In this document: piece after piece, positions 46,620-59,185 of the stretch
Layout of the letters: the number at the start of each line of letters is the position of its first letter
Position numbering within the stretch: position 1 is the first letter of the stretch
NCBI GenBank assembly: GCA_021292105.1
Contig: CM037875.1
Span: 57,771,908-57,835,907, forward strand
Reading direction: 5' to 3'
DNA from: Anadara kagoshimensis
Taxonomy: Eukaryota > Mollusca > Bivalvia > Arcoida > Arcidae
DNA: 64,000 bases
Made by a program: the position numbers and the translations under genes
The notes under the pieces: generated by a model
The model's input: only the letters and a program-made list of their open reading frames with translations
What the model was told of the DNA's origin: nothing
The model's database searches: none

Positions 46620-47185
46620 TATGAAATACGACGGCTTTGTCAAGTTCTCCTTTATATTTAATTTGTACATACACCTCAGTTTTGACACCCACGGACGGTT
46701 TTATTTAACGCCCTATGAAAAACGTGTTAACTTCAATGTTTCTATTGTCTACTTTCATTTTTTCTACAGCAATATAGCTGCTTGCTTCTCCTGTTTTTGG
46801 TGTATTCATAATCTTACGCTATGGTAGAGCTTGTTCCCAATGCTTTATACAATGAAACATGATGTTTACAAATAAGTTGTTCGCACAGGGTTAATGCAAG
46901 TCTAGGGTTATCAATGCTCTCAACTTTTAATGGTCGTCATCACAATATTGCTGATACGCATGACGCTTCTGTATCCCAAATTATTCTGGATATATTTGAC
47001 GTCTCTTAACTCCATGTTTATTTTCACTGTAAATTTTGATTAAACGGGTGTAGCTAGCGATGTACTAACCCTTCCGGAGCACCAGGCTTTAGATCCCTTG
47101 TAAGTCCATGTTCAACTTAATATGCCAGTTTTCACTTTGCATGGTATTGTAATTTGGAAATAAATTGGTTTTTAAAATGTTTTGG
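46620..47185 (+). mobile_element. Penelope-like 3' fragment with coding remnant
   Basis: Open reading includes YEKRVNFNVSIVYFHFF, the counterpart of LYDKRDDF..DIVNFPF in the RT family, then frame breaks, then the usual end and 3' UTR (CCTTCCGGAGCACCAGG). It forms an inverted pair with 47218-47400. Confidence 0.65.
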
Positions 47186-47217
47186 ATGGAAAGAATTTTT
47201 CCGTTTATTATATGGAT

Positions 47218-47400
47218 CAAAAACAAACTAATCCACGTCCGAACCACAATCCGCAAAGTATACTGACAAGTTAGCTAGACACGTGAACTTCCACCAGGGA
47301 CGCGGGGCCGGGTGTTCCAGAAAGGTGAGCACCTCCTGTTTAGCTAGCTACATCCGCCACGTGTGTAATCAAAATTGTATAAAAGGAACATGGAGTTATA
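47218..47400 (-). mobile_element. Penelope-like 3' UTR fragment
   Basis: CAAACTAATCCACGTCCGAA, GGGGCCGGGTGTTCCAGAAA, GCTAGCTACATCCGCCACGT. Confidence 0.65.
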
Positions 47401-47553
47401 AAAAATGCAATACTACATGAGATCAATTGTTTTTATCAATTGAGTTATTATTATAGAAATGAAATTAATTTTTGATTTCGTTATGTAAGTATCAAAGAAT
47501 TGGACAGTTTACACACATAAAATAATTTGCGTGTCTTATAATTAAGAAAAAAA

Positions 47554-47663
47554 TCAACATTTACCCGTGGTATATCGTCGAATAGTACACGGGCCGGAGT
47601 TCACATGCGGAAGAATATATCACGAGGTGTATTATTCGACTATATACCACGGGTAAATGTTGA
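47554..47663. repeat. Hairpin with 35-bp arms in copy A
   Basis: TCAACATTTACCCGTGGTAT at 47554 is inverted at the 47644-47663 end. Copy B keeps only the right arm, so one arm was lost there. Confidence 0.8.
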
Positions 47664-49924
47664 TCACTTCAATTCTAACATGACTTAAATAAAACAAATT
47701 CAAATAAACATTGCGAACTCTTTCTTCGGAAGTACATTTTACTATCTATTTGCAAAAAAGTCCATTGAAACAATGCCGCTATTGAGATTACCTCCATTAA
47801 AATAATGATTTTATGATTTTTTGCGTAACTGGGATGACCAAAAGTGATTAAATAAAGTAATAAAGTGAACTACCATTCTGCATTTTTAAACTTTTGAAAA
47901 AATTGACGTAAATTCCAACTTTGAGCGCACTTTATTGAAACCCTCGCGAACCTACGTAAATAATAAATTCTTCCATCATCATAACGTCACACTAAACACA
48001 CCGCCATTTTGTCAAAATTTTAACCATTGTAAACACCCATCTAAAATACGTTTTGGTGTAGTAAAGGAGTTATAATGCATGGATTAGAGCGAAATTAGGA
48101 TTATTAGCAAAGACTCGGCTCATGTTAGTAAATGATTAATTGATTTTTAACCGTGCCATTCAAATCTTTGCAATACTAGCGTTGTTTCTTTCTCTACAGC
48201 AGAGTAAACAGATAGTAAGCATTAAGCATAGATATAAATACATAAATATCAAAAATGAATTATAATAATTATTACTAAAACCGTTTTAATTTGGCAGGAC
48301 TAGACGACCGTTTCGGAATATAATTCCTTAACAGTAGTGTTCGGACTACAATTTGGAAATCCACATAATTTTGAGATGTTGAAATGAGAAACAACAAAAT
48401 AGGTTTTTTTCAAATTCACCTAAGGCAGTAATTTGAACGATTGGGAATAGCTCAGTCTTTTGGGATTTTGAAAATTAAGAGGTAGATAATGAACAATGTT
48501 TATCTGACAATACAATGTTTTGCCTCTTGGGAATAACCGATTTATGTAATTCTCAATAAACCCATAGTGTAGTTTATATAACTGATAATTTTAAAGGAGA
48601 GATTTTGTTTTAAAAAAGTTCTGTTACGAAAATATAGACTTGGCTGGATAATAAGAGAAAACACTGTGTCCAAATTAATAAATTCCACATGCAGAATTTA
48701 TATCTCTTAATAATCTTAAATGTTCAGACTTTGTGAATTTCATCTATTCTAGTCAGCTTGAAAAGATATATACCGCCGATTTTTTAAGTTCAGCTTCATG
48801 TTTGGATTTATAGCTCAATGTTATAAATCCATGGAAAACATCTGAAGCAATATGACAAAGAACATGGTTTCAATTGTCTTTTTCTAGGCAACAATATAAC
48901 TATTTCTCCTGTATATGACGTATTTCTTTCATCATTAATACGCTATGACTATTTCCTCTTTGTGTTTTGGACATGAAAAAAGATAACGGAGTCGCAGCAG
49001 GAGCAGGTTATAACATAGACTACATAACTGTTGGCTCATTAATCATGTCTTTTACCTGTGATAAATTGATTTGTGTATTCAACATGACACTCTTACTGTC
49101 GATACTAAAAAGAAATCCTAGATACTGAACTAACATTAACATCACATTCGCTCTCTACCTAATGACAAGCATTGTCCGACCATAATAAATGGAACCCTTA
49201 TATTATAGTGTTTGCATTTGTATTTGAATGGGCACATTAAAGAAAGCACACTTTTTAAAACGATTTCTCATGACATTACAATAATACTGTCTGACAATTT
49301 GAAGCAAAGGACAAATAAATCTTGTTATATAATATTACTAAACCTGTTTTAATTTTGTAAAACAAATACTTATTATAATTATTCTGATTGGTATGTTTAA
49401 AAGAAGAACGGCACTTTTGATTTTCATATGTAACCAAAAGTAACATGATATTTGATAAATAAATCGGTAAATTGGTAGTATTTGTTTCCTTTAAATTATT
49501 TCATTAAAAAACAAATATGAGGGTAAATTACATCTGGACTATGTTTTTTTATTTGTAATGATCTTGAAAAAAATTTCTAGTTGTTGGTTACCAATTTATT
49601 ATCATCGTATTCAATCATGTTGTATTACCTTAGGAAGGTAGGTGGATTTGGTAATGGTTCTTTTTTTACTTATTTCAACATCGTATTTGAATTTCCACAA
49701 TTTTTGTCCAATCACTACTGATAAGGAATTTTATTCCAAGGCGACGGTCTAGTGCTGCAAAATTAAAAGTTGTTTAGTAATATTTTCTACTTCTAAAGCT
49801 TTCAAAAGGTTCTAAAAACCGGGAAGACCAACTTTTAACTTGGGGACAGAATTACAGAACCCATGTTGTGTTTACCAACATGCAGTTTCTCAATACAATT
49901 CGGAACAGGCATTATTTGCAACAA

Positions 49925-50177
49925 TACACTTTATGATTAACGTACTACACACTTTATGATTAACGTACTACACACTTTATGATTAACGTACTACACACTT
50001 TATGATTAACGTACTACACACTTATGATTAACGTACTACACACTTTATGATTAACGTACTACACACTTTATGATTAACGTACTACACACTTTATGATTAA
50101 CGTACTACACACTTTATGATTAACGTACTACACACTTTATGATTAACGTACTACACACTTTATGATTAACGTACTAC
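49925..50177. repeat. 23-bp tandem repeat, about eleven units
   Basis: Same unit as 45757-45845; one unit has lost a T (CACTTATG). Confidence 0.93.
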
Positions 50178-50966
50178 GTTGCTCTGCATGTGATTGGTAA
50201 CATTACTATCATGCTATATAAGTACGTAAAATACAAAAACATCACGAAGGCTTATCATTATCAAGTAACACGATTATATTGAACTTCTAAGAAATTATTG
50301 TTTTAATCTGGCTGTTGACTATTCATTTTACGTTATTTTCGGATTAATACACGTTAAGGACATCGACGCACAGAACCTATCCTCACATGTTAATTTGATA
50401 TATGAAACGGACGATTCGGATTATTTAATAGATTAAACATATATATGGTATAGCCTAAAACCTAAGGTTACACTCATCTGCAAACGATTACGTCAAAATT
50501 AAATGATGGACTGTAGTGTAAATAATTGATCCTTAATCAATGCTATATCACGGGTTCAATCAAGTACCTGTGTTAAGTAAATTCATTACAGTGCTGAAAT
50601 TATCAAGACAGTAGAGGACATTTATTAAAACGCGATGGATTTACTGTGAATATTGTATGACGTGGATTTAGAAGAAGCAATATTCACAACTAAAACAGCA
50701 TGAAACTAGCAATTATCCCGTTTGTAAATGGTAATTGAGCATCTTTGTAAGGTTTAATCAATTGAAAATAGACAACGGATTTTCTTTCTGCGTCATTGGT
50801 CGCAAAAATAATATTTACAAATTCAGACAGACGATGAAAGCAATGGTCATACCCGGCTTAATTAGAACATAATGTCGTTACCTTAATTATATTTTGACGT
50901 ATGTACATGTCATTGTTATATAAATGTATAGATTAATTAATATAATATCCTAGTGTGAGTTTGAAG

Positions 50967-51532
50967 TATGAAATACGACGGCTTTGTCAAGTTCTCCTTT
51001 ATATTTAATTTGTACATACACCTCAGTTTTGACACCCACGGACGGTTTTATTTAACGCCCTATGAAAAACGTGTTAACTTCAATGTTTCTATTGTCTACT
51101 TTCATTTTTTCTACAGCAATATAGCTGCTTGCTTCTCCTGTTTTTGGTGTATTCATAATCTTACGCTATGGTAGAGCTTGTTCCCAATGCTTTATACATT
51201 GAAACATGATGTTTACAAATAAGTTGTTCGCACAGGGTTAATGCAAGTCTAGGCTTATCAATGCTCTCAAAATGTTTTATGGTCGTCATCACAATATTGT
51301 TGATACGTATGACGCTTCTGTATCCAAAATTATTCTGGATATATTTGACGTCTCTTAACTCCATGTTTTTTTTCACTGTAAGTTTTGGTTACACGGATGT
51401 AGCTAGCAATGTACTAACCCTTCCGGAGCACCAGGCTTTAGATCCCTTGTAAGTCCATGTTCAACTCAATATGCCAGTTTTCACTTTGCATGGTATTATA
51501 ATTTGGAAATAAATTGGTTTTTAAAATGTTTT
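50967..51532 (+). mobile_element. Penelope-like 3' fragment (duplicate)
   Basis: Copy of 46620-47185 carried in copy B; the 68-residue frame is identical in both. Confidence 0.65.
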
Positions 51533-51566
51533 GGATGGAAAGAAATTTTCCGTTTATTATATAGAT

Positions 51567-51745
51567 CAAAAACTCATCCACGTCCGAACCACAATCCGCA
51601 AAGTATACTGACAAGTTAGCTTAGACACGTGAGCTTCCACCAGGGACGCGGGGCCGGGTGTTCCAGAAAGGTGAGCACCTCCTGTTTAGCTAGCTACATC
51701 CGCCACGTGTGTAATTAAAATTGTGTAAAAGGGACATGGAGTTAT
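51567..51745 (-). mobile_element. Penelope-like 3' UTR fragment (duplicate)
   Basis: Copy of 47218-47400 carried in copy B. Confidence 0.65.
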
Positions 51746-52098
51746 AAAAAAATGCAATACTACATGAGATCAATTGTTTTTATCAATTGAGTTATTATTA
51801 TAGAAATGAAATTAATTTTTGATTTCGTTATGTAAGTATCAAAGAATTGGACAGTTTACACACATAAAATAACGGGTCGGAGTTCACATGCGGAAGAATA
51901 TATCACGAGGTGTATTATTCGACTATATACCACGGGTAAATGTTGATCATTTCAATTCTAACATGACTTAAATAAAACAAATTCAAATAAACATTGCGAA
52001 CTCTTTCTTCGGAAGTACATTTTACTATCTATTTGCAAAAAGGTCCATTGAAACAATGCCGCTATTGAGATTACCTCCATTAAAATAATGATTTTATG

Positions 52099-53925
52099 AA
52101 TGAAAATCACGTCACAACCCTTGTTCGCGGAACATAACATGACGTCACTTGATAAGTAAGGGAGTACGTCATTAAAGCGGAACAGCGAATGGTATATCGT
52201 TTGTTTTACCACTGCTAGCTCTTTTCATGTTTCATATGAAGGAAAATGCAGTTCATGTTAGAATTCAATTTATAGAAATTTTCCAACAACAAATCAACAA
52301 TTTAAACAAAAATGTAGCCGTAGCAAGTACCAAATAGCAACGCTATGCCGAAGGAATTCAAAGGCCGCATCCATAATCAGATGAGCCAATCCATTCATGC
52401 ATACGTAACAGAAAAGATCTAACCAATCAATGGAAATTGAATTATTGTTAACTACGATAGACTTTTTGTATCTATTCACATATATTAAATCTTTTGTTAT
52501 GCCTTCATATTTACCCTCTTATCATGCATGACGTCATGACGTTTTTATCGCTGAAAACATCCTGCTACCCACGGCGCCAATTATATGTCTTAAAATGCGA
52601 AACATCATAAAATGGCAATTTCTGGTGAAATATATTTGAATATGGTGTAAAAACTGCATAAAATAGCACACTTTTCAGGTTTAAAAAGCAACAAAGTCAT
52701 ATTGCCGTCATAAATAATTAGGAAATTTGCTTTTTCACCTTATTATACATACTTCTTTAAACATGGGTTAGTTGTATAAAACACAGTGCTCCAACAAAAT
52801 TATAGCATACAACTGACGTATACCTTTCAATTATATTTCCGAGCTCACATTGGTGGTAATTATCCATATTGCCTGCCTCAAACCCGGAACTTGTTTAAAA
52901 TCATAACATTATTTATATAATGTACCCGACTTTGATTCACGCTGATTCTTATTTACACCATGCTTTTGGTAGCTATCTTAACTAATAATTGTGTAGAATT
53001 TTGTAAATGTTGAATGACAATAAATGTTGAATGTACAAACCATAAAAGATTAAGGACACGTTCATTTATCCATGTAAATAACGAATGTTGACACATAACA
53101 CTTGGTCCAAATTTGTCCTAAAAGGTTTTTTACCAATGAAACACGACATATAACAATTTATATTGATTTATCTAGAATGTGATTAAAGCAACTAAGTGCT
53201 TAAAGACCATTAATGAAGAGACAGTTGTCAATTATCAATCGCCAGAGAAATGGTTATATAAAGCAGCATCACAATTAGTCTTAATTGTGTTATACATTTC
53301 TCAAATACGTTTCCAAAGAGACATGGATTTTGTTGAAATAAAAAAACTGATGACAAAGTGATGATATCGACAAAGTAAAGTGACAATCAACCTTTATTTA
53401 CATAGTTTCATGTCATCAATTTTTCAGTTTAATATTTTCTACCTTGATATACAAAAATATACCAGAACAACGACAGTGTAAGACAGTGTACCACATAATA
53501 CTCTTCAACGTTTGCGTGGAACAATTGATTTTATATGAATTAATAGTTATTATTTTAGCTTTCTCACCAGAATGTTCATGTTTATGGGCACATGACAAAT
53601 ATTTCAGTCATATGATATATAGTAAAAGAATTGTATTTTATCAAACAAGTGTATTTCGTTTCCAAAAGAAGTATAATATTTGATGTCCACTGACGTTGCT
53701 AAAAAGTATCCCTTGTATTTGCAAGGTCAACATTTTCAACCAAAATGTGTTTGGCATATTGTTGACATTGACAAGACGCTTGTTTTCTATTTAAAATAGA
53801 GTGTGTAAAATAAATGCGGCCGATTCTTTAGCACCTAAGAATATTGGACGGAGACAAAGGTGTAAATCCCGTATACGACTGAACTGAGCATTACTTACAT
53901 ACAATGTACATGTTTCTGACCATTA
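52099..53925. other. Unassigned stretch after the duplication
   Basis: No supported gene or repeat. Several short frames exist on both strands without motifs or splice borders. Confidence 0.35.
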
Positions 53926-53929
53926 CTCT

Positions 53930-54190
53930 ATTAGAACATTGATCATGGATATAATGGTATGCCCTTGATATATTTGGCGTCCCATAGTTCCATGTTCCTT
54001 TCACACAATTTTGCTTACGCACGTGGCGGGTGTAGCTAGCTACACAAGAGGTGCTTACCCTTCCGGAGCACCCGGTCTCACTTCCCTGGGAGTTCACGTG
54101 TCTACTAATGACATGACTTGTCAGTTCCAAAGTATTAACTTTGCTACAGGATTGTGATTCGGACATGGATAACTATGCTCGTTTTTTATT
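53930..54190 (+). mobile_element. Penelope-like 3' fragment
   Basis: ATATTTGGCGTCCCATAGTT, GGCGGGTGTAGCTAGCTACA, CTTCCGGAGCACCCGGTCTC, GATTCGGACATGGATAACTA. Confidence 0.7.
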
Positions 54191-54689
54191 TTAAATTAGT
54201 ATGAGGAATTAAACAAGATGTTTAACTATCAACGTTTAACTATCAATTGTAGTCATTTATAATCACATCCAAAAGCAGAAAAAATTGGAAAACCTAATAA
54301 ACTTGTATGAGATCAATCTTAATAAAATTATCCAATGGATTAAGGCGTTTAGCTTTGTAGCTATCAATATGAGGAATAAAAAAACTAAGGCTGTTATTGA
54401 TTTACAGTTCAGGACCATGGTGCAGATTGCGTTTGTTGCAAATATGTATGTAGCAGGTTTTCATTTTAGAACTTTTTTAAGAAAAGCGCGTTTTTTCATC
54501 ACAATTTTTGTACGTTGTTTCTAGAAAAGCATCATTTCTTATTTTTGCAATAACGCGGTTTTTTTCCCAGAATTTAGTTCCATACATTGAATTGTTTCTC
54601 GTGGAAATCTCCATACAACGATCTCCTGGTTATCGGCATACACAGTCTTTTTATTCTTTCTGTTATCGATAAGGATTGAGACATATTAC

Positions 54690-55045
54690 TAATATAGCAT
54701 TATACAACGAAACAAGCTGCTTACAAATACACTGTTGACCTTAGGATATTGTAAAATTAGGCTTATCAGGGCCCTCGTAAAGTTTTATGGCCGTCATTGA
54801 AAAGTTAAAAAGATTTATGTCTCTGTGTCTAGGATTGTCCTGGATATATTTGACGTCCCCTGTTCCTTTCACACAATTTTGATTACACACATGACAGGTG
54901 TAGCTAGCTAAACAGGAGGTGCTTACTCTTCCAGAGCACCCAGGCTCACCTCCCTGGTGGAAGTTCACGTGTTTAACCTACCTTGTCAGTTTCCATTTTT
55001 TACTTTGCTTCTGAATTGTGACATGGATTAGTATGTTGCTTTTGA
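54690..55045 (+). mobile_element. Penelope-like 3' fragment, best coding remnant
   Basis: From 54697 the plus strand reads IQRNKL, then LTNTLLTLGYCKIRLIRAL, KFYGRH, a stop, and VSVSRIVLDIFDVP. This is the C-terminal block of the RT family (RNKxLTxKLLxQGYxxxxLRKxFxKFYxRH). The 3' UTR follows with AGCTAGCTAAACAGGAGGTG and closes at GGATTAGTATGTTGC. Confidence 0.75.
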
Positions 55046-56605
55046 TTGTGTTTTGTTATTTAAAACAATTGCAAGCATGCATTTTCCTCTCTCAGCACTT
55101 GTACTTTTCAATTCAATTCAATTCAATTTTCATGTACTATATCCATGGTCTGTTTCAAGTTCCTGGTTCCAGGTGTACAAAAACGTTCTATTCTCACTGC
55201 TGTCAATCACATTAAGACACATTAACAATAGATCTATCTGCTCAAAAACACACCTGTCAATACACGACAAATTCATACTGATATCAAAGACATAAAACAT
55301 TTTAACTTGGCCACAAAAATAATCAATACCTCAGAAAAATACTTTTCCAAACAGAAATTCGTCATATTTATTTGTCCAGTGTCAAATATTGCCATCTTAT
55401 GTTTTAGAAACGCCCGTAGGAATTGGCAGCAAACAAGTCAGATGATGCGTGGTTTATATTCTTACGCCCTGATCAACTGTTATATTCCCACTCCTACACG
55501 TAAGGAACAGAATTAGTATTATTCCATATTAAAAGTTGTTTGATTACAGCACATTTAATTGTTGTTAAACTAAGGTTCCGCTTATCTTATATTCACTTTA
55601 ACACAATATCATATACTTATTATAGTTTTTCTAAAACATTTTAACTACATGTACATGTAAACATGTAAAATCTGCTATTCTTTTTAGATCCTTCTAAAAT
55701 TGTATAGTATACTTCATAATTATTACAAATTTTGAAGAAAAAAAAACATGAATAATTTTAATTTTTTATAACAATTATATTACCATTAACATATGGGGTT
55801 TTTTTTAATTAACGAAATATCAAATTATTTATATTTTGCCAGCCCCTCAGTTTTAGAAAAAGAAGCCTGAATCCGAAAGGGGTCAGTGTCTTAAAATGTC
55901 CTTAGAATCAAGCAATATGCCATATATATAGAACAGATAAAGCACGACGGGTTTTATTTTTCTAACTTCTCCATAGGCTTAAGTTAACATCAACATAAAG
56001 CTATATTCAAGTATCTGGAGAAATATTGGCATTTTGTATGATTTTATCCATGTAGCTACAATTATTATTGCATACCAATTCAGTTTTTATTTCTTTGGAC
56101 TGTTATGTAGCTCTTTATTTCACTACACCTGTATTTATCATCACTGATTACTGCTCTTTGTATGTTCTCACCTGTATTGTATGAAATCATCGCTACATTT
56201 CATATACAAATCACTGACTTTGGTGTTCATTAAAGACTTCATATATATAATGAAGAAAATTCAATTCGTTAACTTGACTGATATAAGAAGCATGCATAAT
56301 TGATATTTTTAAATTAAAATATATTGATTTGTATAATATTAATATACTTTGATCTTAACATATCATACTTATCACGATCATTGACTCTTTTATAGTGCAT
56401 TTACACAAACTCACAGATTGTAGGCTAGAAAATACGAGTGTGGGTGGTACCCATTTTTTTAAGATTCTTGAATTGGTAGATTCTAAATGTCATGGGTTCA
56501 AATTCTGACTGGGTCTGGCTTCAAAGTAAGACGTGTTCCGTATTAATAGATGATTTTAAACATCGATTCACCTGACGTAGTTGGTTTATTACAAAGGCAA
56601 TTCAA
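55046..56605. other. Unassigned stretch
   Basis: AT-rich, with an ATTCA micro-run near 55110. No supported gene. Confidence 0.35.
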
Positions 56606-56609
56606 ACAA

Positions 56610-57125
56610 GAGGTCCATGGGCCTTAACGCTCACCCGGGGATATGTCCCATATCTCGTGCAAAAGTTCAATGGTCAATTACATTAAGTATAGAGAACATC
56701 AAAAAGTTTAGCATTTAGGTCGAAAATGCAAAAATATTTACAAACTAATAATTGTTCGTACTAAGAACGCTAGATCGTAAATATCTAAGGTCTAGCGACA
56801 GTAATTATATAAACATCTAAAATAGTAAAGTAAAAGAAGTGCAATTGTAGAAAAAAAAACTAAGTCATTTCTTCTGGTGCCTTGACCTGTGAACCCATGA
56901 CCTTCATCTATTATCTATCATATCAAAATGATTGTTTGGCAAATACCTATACAATACCTATACAAAAACAATTAGGTTTCCAGACAACTAATCATTTAAG
57001 TAGCGGTTTGCATGTGACCTTGACCTTTGAAACCATGACCTTCATCCATTATATCAAAATAATTGGTATCCTATTACCTCCAATATTCTAATAAACATGT
57101 CTTTACAAAAGGTTTATAGTTTCCA
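56610..57125 (-). mobile_element. Truncated relative of the 2-kb element at 16034-18070
   Basis: Starts AAACAAGAGGTCCATGGGCC then TTAACGCTCACCC, the inverted right end of that element, followed by two or three decayed internal units with GACCTTGACC and CCATGACCTTCATC. The left end is missing. Confidence 0.7.
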
Positions 57126-58819
57126 TTGGTTTAATTAGCGACAAACAAGAGTCACACAAATATCCACTCTGAGCAAATTGCAAACCCTGTAATTAAAATA
57201 AAGCTATAATTTACAAGCAATTTTATATTAAATCATATTGTAGCATGATCAATTTACATGATGCGGCCAGCATAACGACGGACTTAAGGATAATAAGACG
57301 CTGCATGCTGGTTGTTGAAAAGTATATGGTCACGTTTATCCGAAACTTGCATAAAAACATTACATAACACAGTGAAACGTTAATCAATAAACTTTAAACT
57401 AACACAATTGTATATTTTACTGGGTGTAATATATTTAATGTTATTGTAAAATACTCTAATGTTAAAAGCACAGGCGGTGAATGAAATAAATGGTCAAGAA
57501 AGACCATAATAATAATAATAATATTAATAATAATAATAACGAGAATTAATGTAATGATGGATTCCATTTTGTAAATTTGAAGTCTTAAAATAATTCTGTG
57601 AAATTTCATTCATTTAAAAGCACTTTTAATTGTTCCGCCTTTCTTTCCATTTCCAGGGCACCGACCGACATTTATGTAATTTCAAGCCTTAAAATAAGCT
57701 CTATGGTTCCTTTAAACATTTCTTTAAAACTTTACTGAATTTGGAGTCTTTTAATTTTCGCACTTTTTCCGTTTCCATGGAAACGGTTGCCATTTTGGAC
57801 ATTTTAAGCAGCAAACTAAATTGGATTCTCACTGATTGGAGATCCTCACAGGTGATGACATTTGCTTATTATAGTTAAAGTGTCAACACCGGCTTATATC
57901 CATTCAGGATTGATTTTCCCAGGTATTAAACCATGTAACTAGTATATAGCTCATCTGTTTATATACTTACAAGTTCATTTATCTATTTAATTTAACTTCA
58001 TTTTTTTACATTTATAAATATTACTATAATAACACAATTCAATGCAATTTATATTTGATTTACGTCTCACCTTTTAAACATATTTTAAAACATTGAGGAC
58101 ACGCCATAAAATTAATAATTAAAAGCCACTCTATACAGAGTTATAAGAGACGATAAGAACATATCTACATATCTCACTTTTCATACACATTTTTATCAAT
58201 ATATCAAATTTAAGTAACTGACAAATATAACCTTGGAAATCACAGGCGTCAACCAATTTCTATAAACTATTAAAATTGAGCACATCAGTTGTACATAGAC
58301 AATCTATGATATATTTTTACAAAATTGTTTAACACGTTCTGCCCTCCCCCTTTTCAAAGGAGTTAATATATAAACAGTACTAATGAAAATGTTATATATT
58401 TTAAACCATTTAATGCATTAATTTGTCAAATATGGACATTTGAATTTGGGAATGATGTTAGTCCTAAAGAAGAAGATTCAGTAAAAGTTATCTCTCTTTG
58501 TACATATTGGTAATATGTTTCATTCAAACAATTTGGAGTACTTTTGATTTTCCCACCTTTTGAGTTTCATTGGCAACAACCGCCATTCAAGTTGAAATGC
58601 ATGTCCCCTCTTGGGATGGGTATCAACCTTCATGTGCAGTTTGGACCAATGGTTTTCGAGTAATTGGTTGGATGAGTTCATGGCAGGAAGAGGAAGAAGA
58701 AGAGGAATAATAATAAGATTAGAAAAAGAACAGCAACAACAAGAAACGGTGCAAAAAATAAGTCGCCAAACTTTGTTTGGGCCTCTATATAATTATAATA
58801 ATTATGAATATTATTGATA

Positions 58820-58875
<56 letters not shown>

Positions 58876-58960
58876 GCATAACTGCTTTAAACCCTTAATC
58901 CTACACATTATTGTGACAAAGACATTAATGTATTAAGAATTATTTCAATAGATAGTTTCT
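57126..58960. other. Repeat-derived stretch with AAT microsatellites
   Basis: Contains (AAT)n at 57507-57540 and a long (ATT)n at 58817-58875. Blocks with CCGTTTCCATGGAAACGG (57770) and a GGAAGAAGAAGAGGAATAAT tail (58690) look like parts of a dispersed repeat with a microsatellite 3' tail, similar to that at 60400. No gene. Confidence 0.4.
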
Positions 58961-58961
58961 A

Positions 58962-59185
58962 GTGCGTGTAGGGCAATGTGCAATGAGTGTTTTAGCGTGT
59001 CTAGCCTACCGTGCTAAGGGCATCGGTTTTTTAAAGATCTCATTCAAAGGATCCGTGACTTTCATTTCTAATTTCTGAAGACTACCACTTTTCAAGTCTT
59101 TGGTCTGTCTGGACGGTATTCAAGCCACGACTTCGACATACGAAACGATCACTAAACCAACTGAGCAACCGCATTTACCATAGAT
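58962..59185 (-). mobile_element. tRNA-derived SINE, diverged
   Basis: TGTCTAGCCTACCGTGCTAA, CCGTGACTTTCATTTCTAAT, TTTTCAAGTCTTTGGTCTG and the tRNA-like end CACTAAACCAACTGAGCAAC follow the order of the 62020 copy. Confidence 0.55.

Larger units (their letters stand above)
42709..47816. repeat. Segmental tandem duplication, copy A (about 5.1 kb)
   Basis: Begins at TTTTTGCGTAACTGGGATGA and ends ATAATGATTTTATGA, immediately followed by copy B. It is nearly identical to copy B apart from a 950-bp transposon insertion (44215-45164), a 23-bp repeat array of four units (about 45757-45845), one extra hairpin arm near 47530-47590 and small indels. It includes retroelement fragments at 46620 and 47218. 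No gene inside. Confidence 0.93.
47817..52098. repeat. Segmental tandem duplication, copy B (about 4.3 kb)
   Basis: Starts TTTTTTGCGTAACTGGGATG at the junction and ends ATAATGATTTTATGA, after which unique sequence resumes. Offset to copy A is about 5,108 bp at the start and 4,347 bp near the end; the difference is explained mainly by the missing transposon and the longer 23-bp array. No gene inside. Confidence 0.93.
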
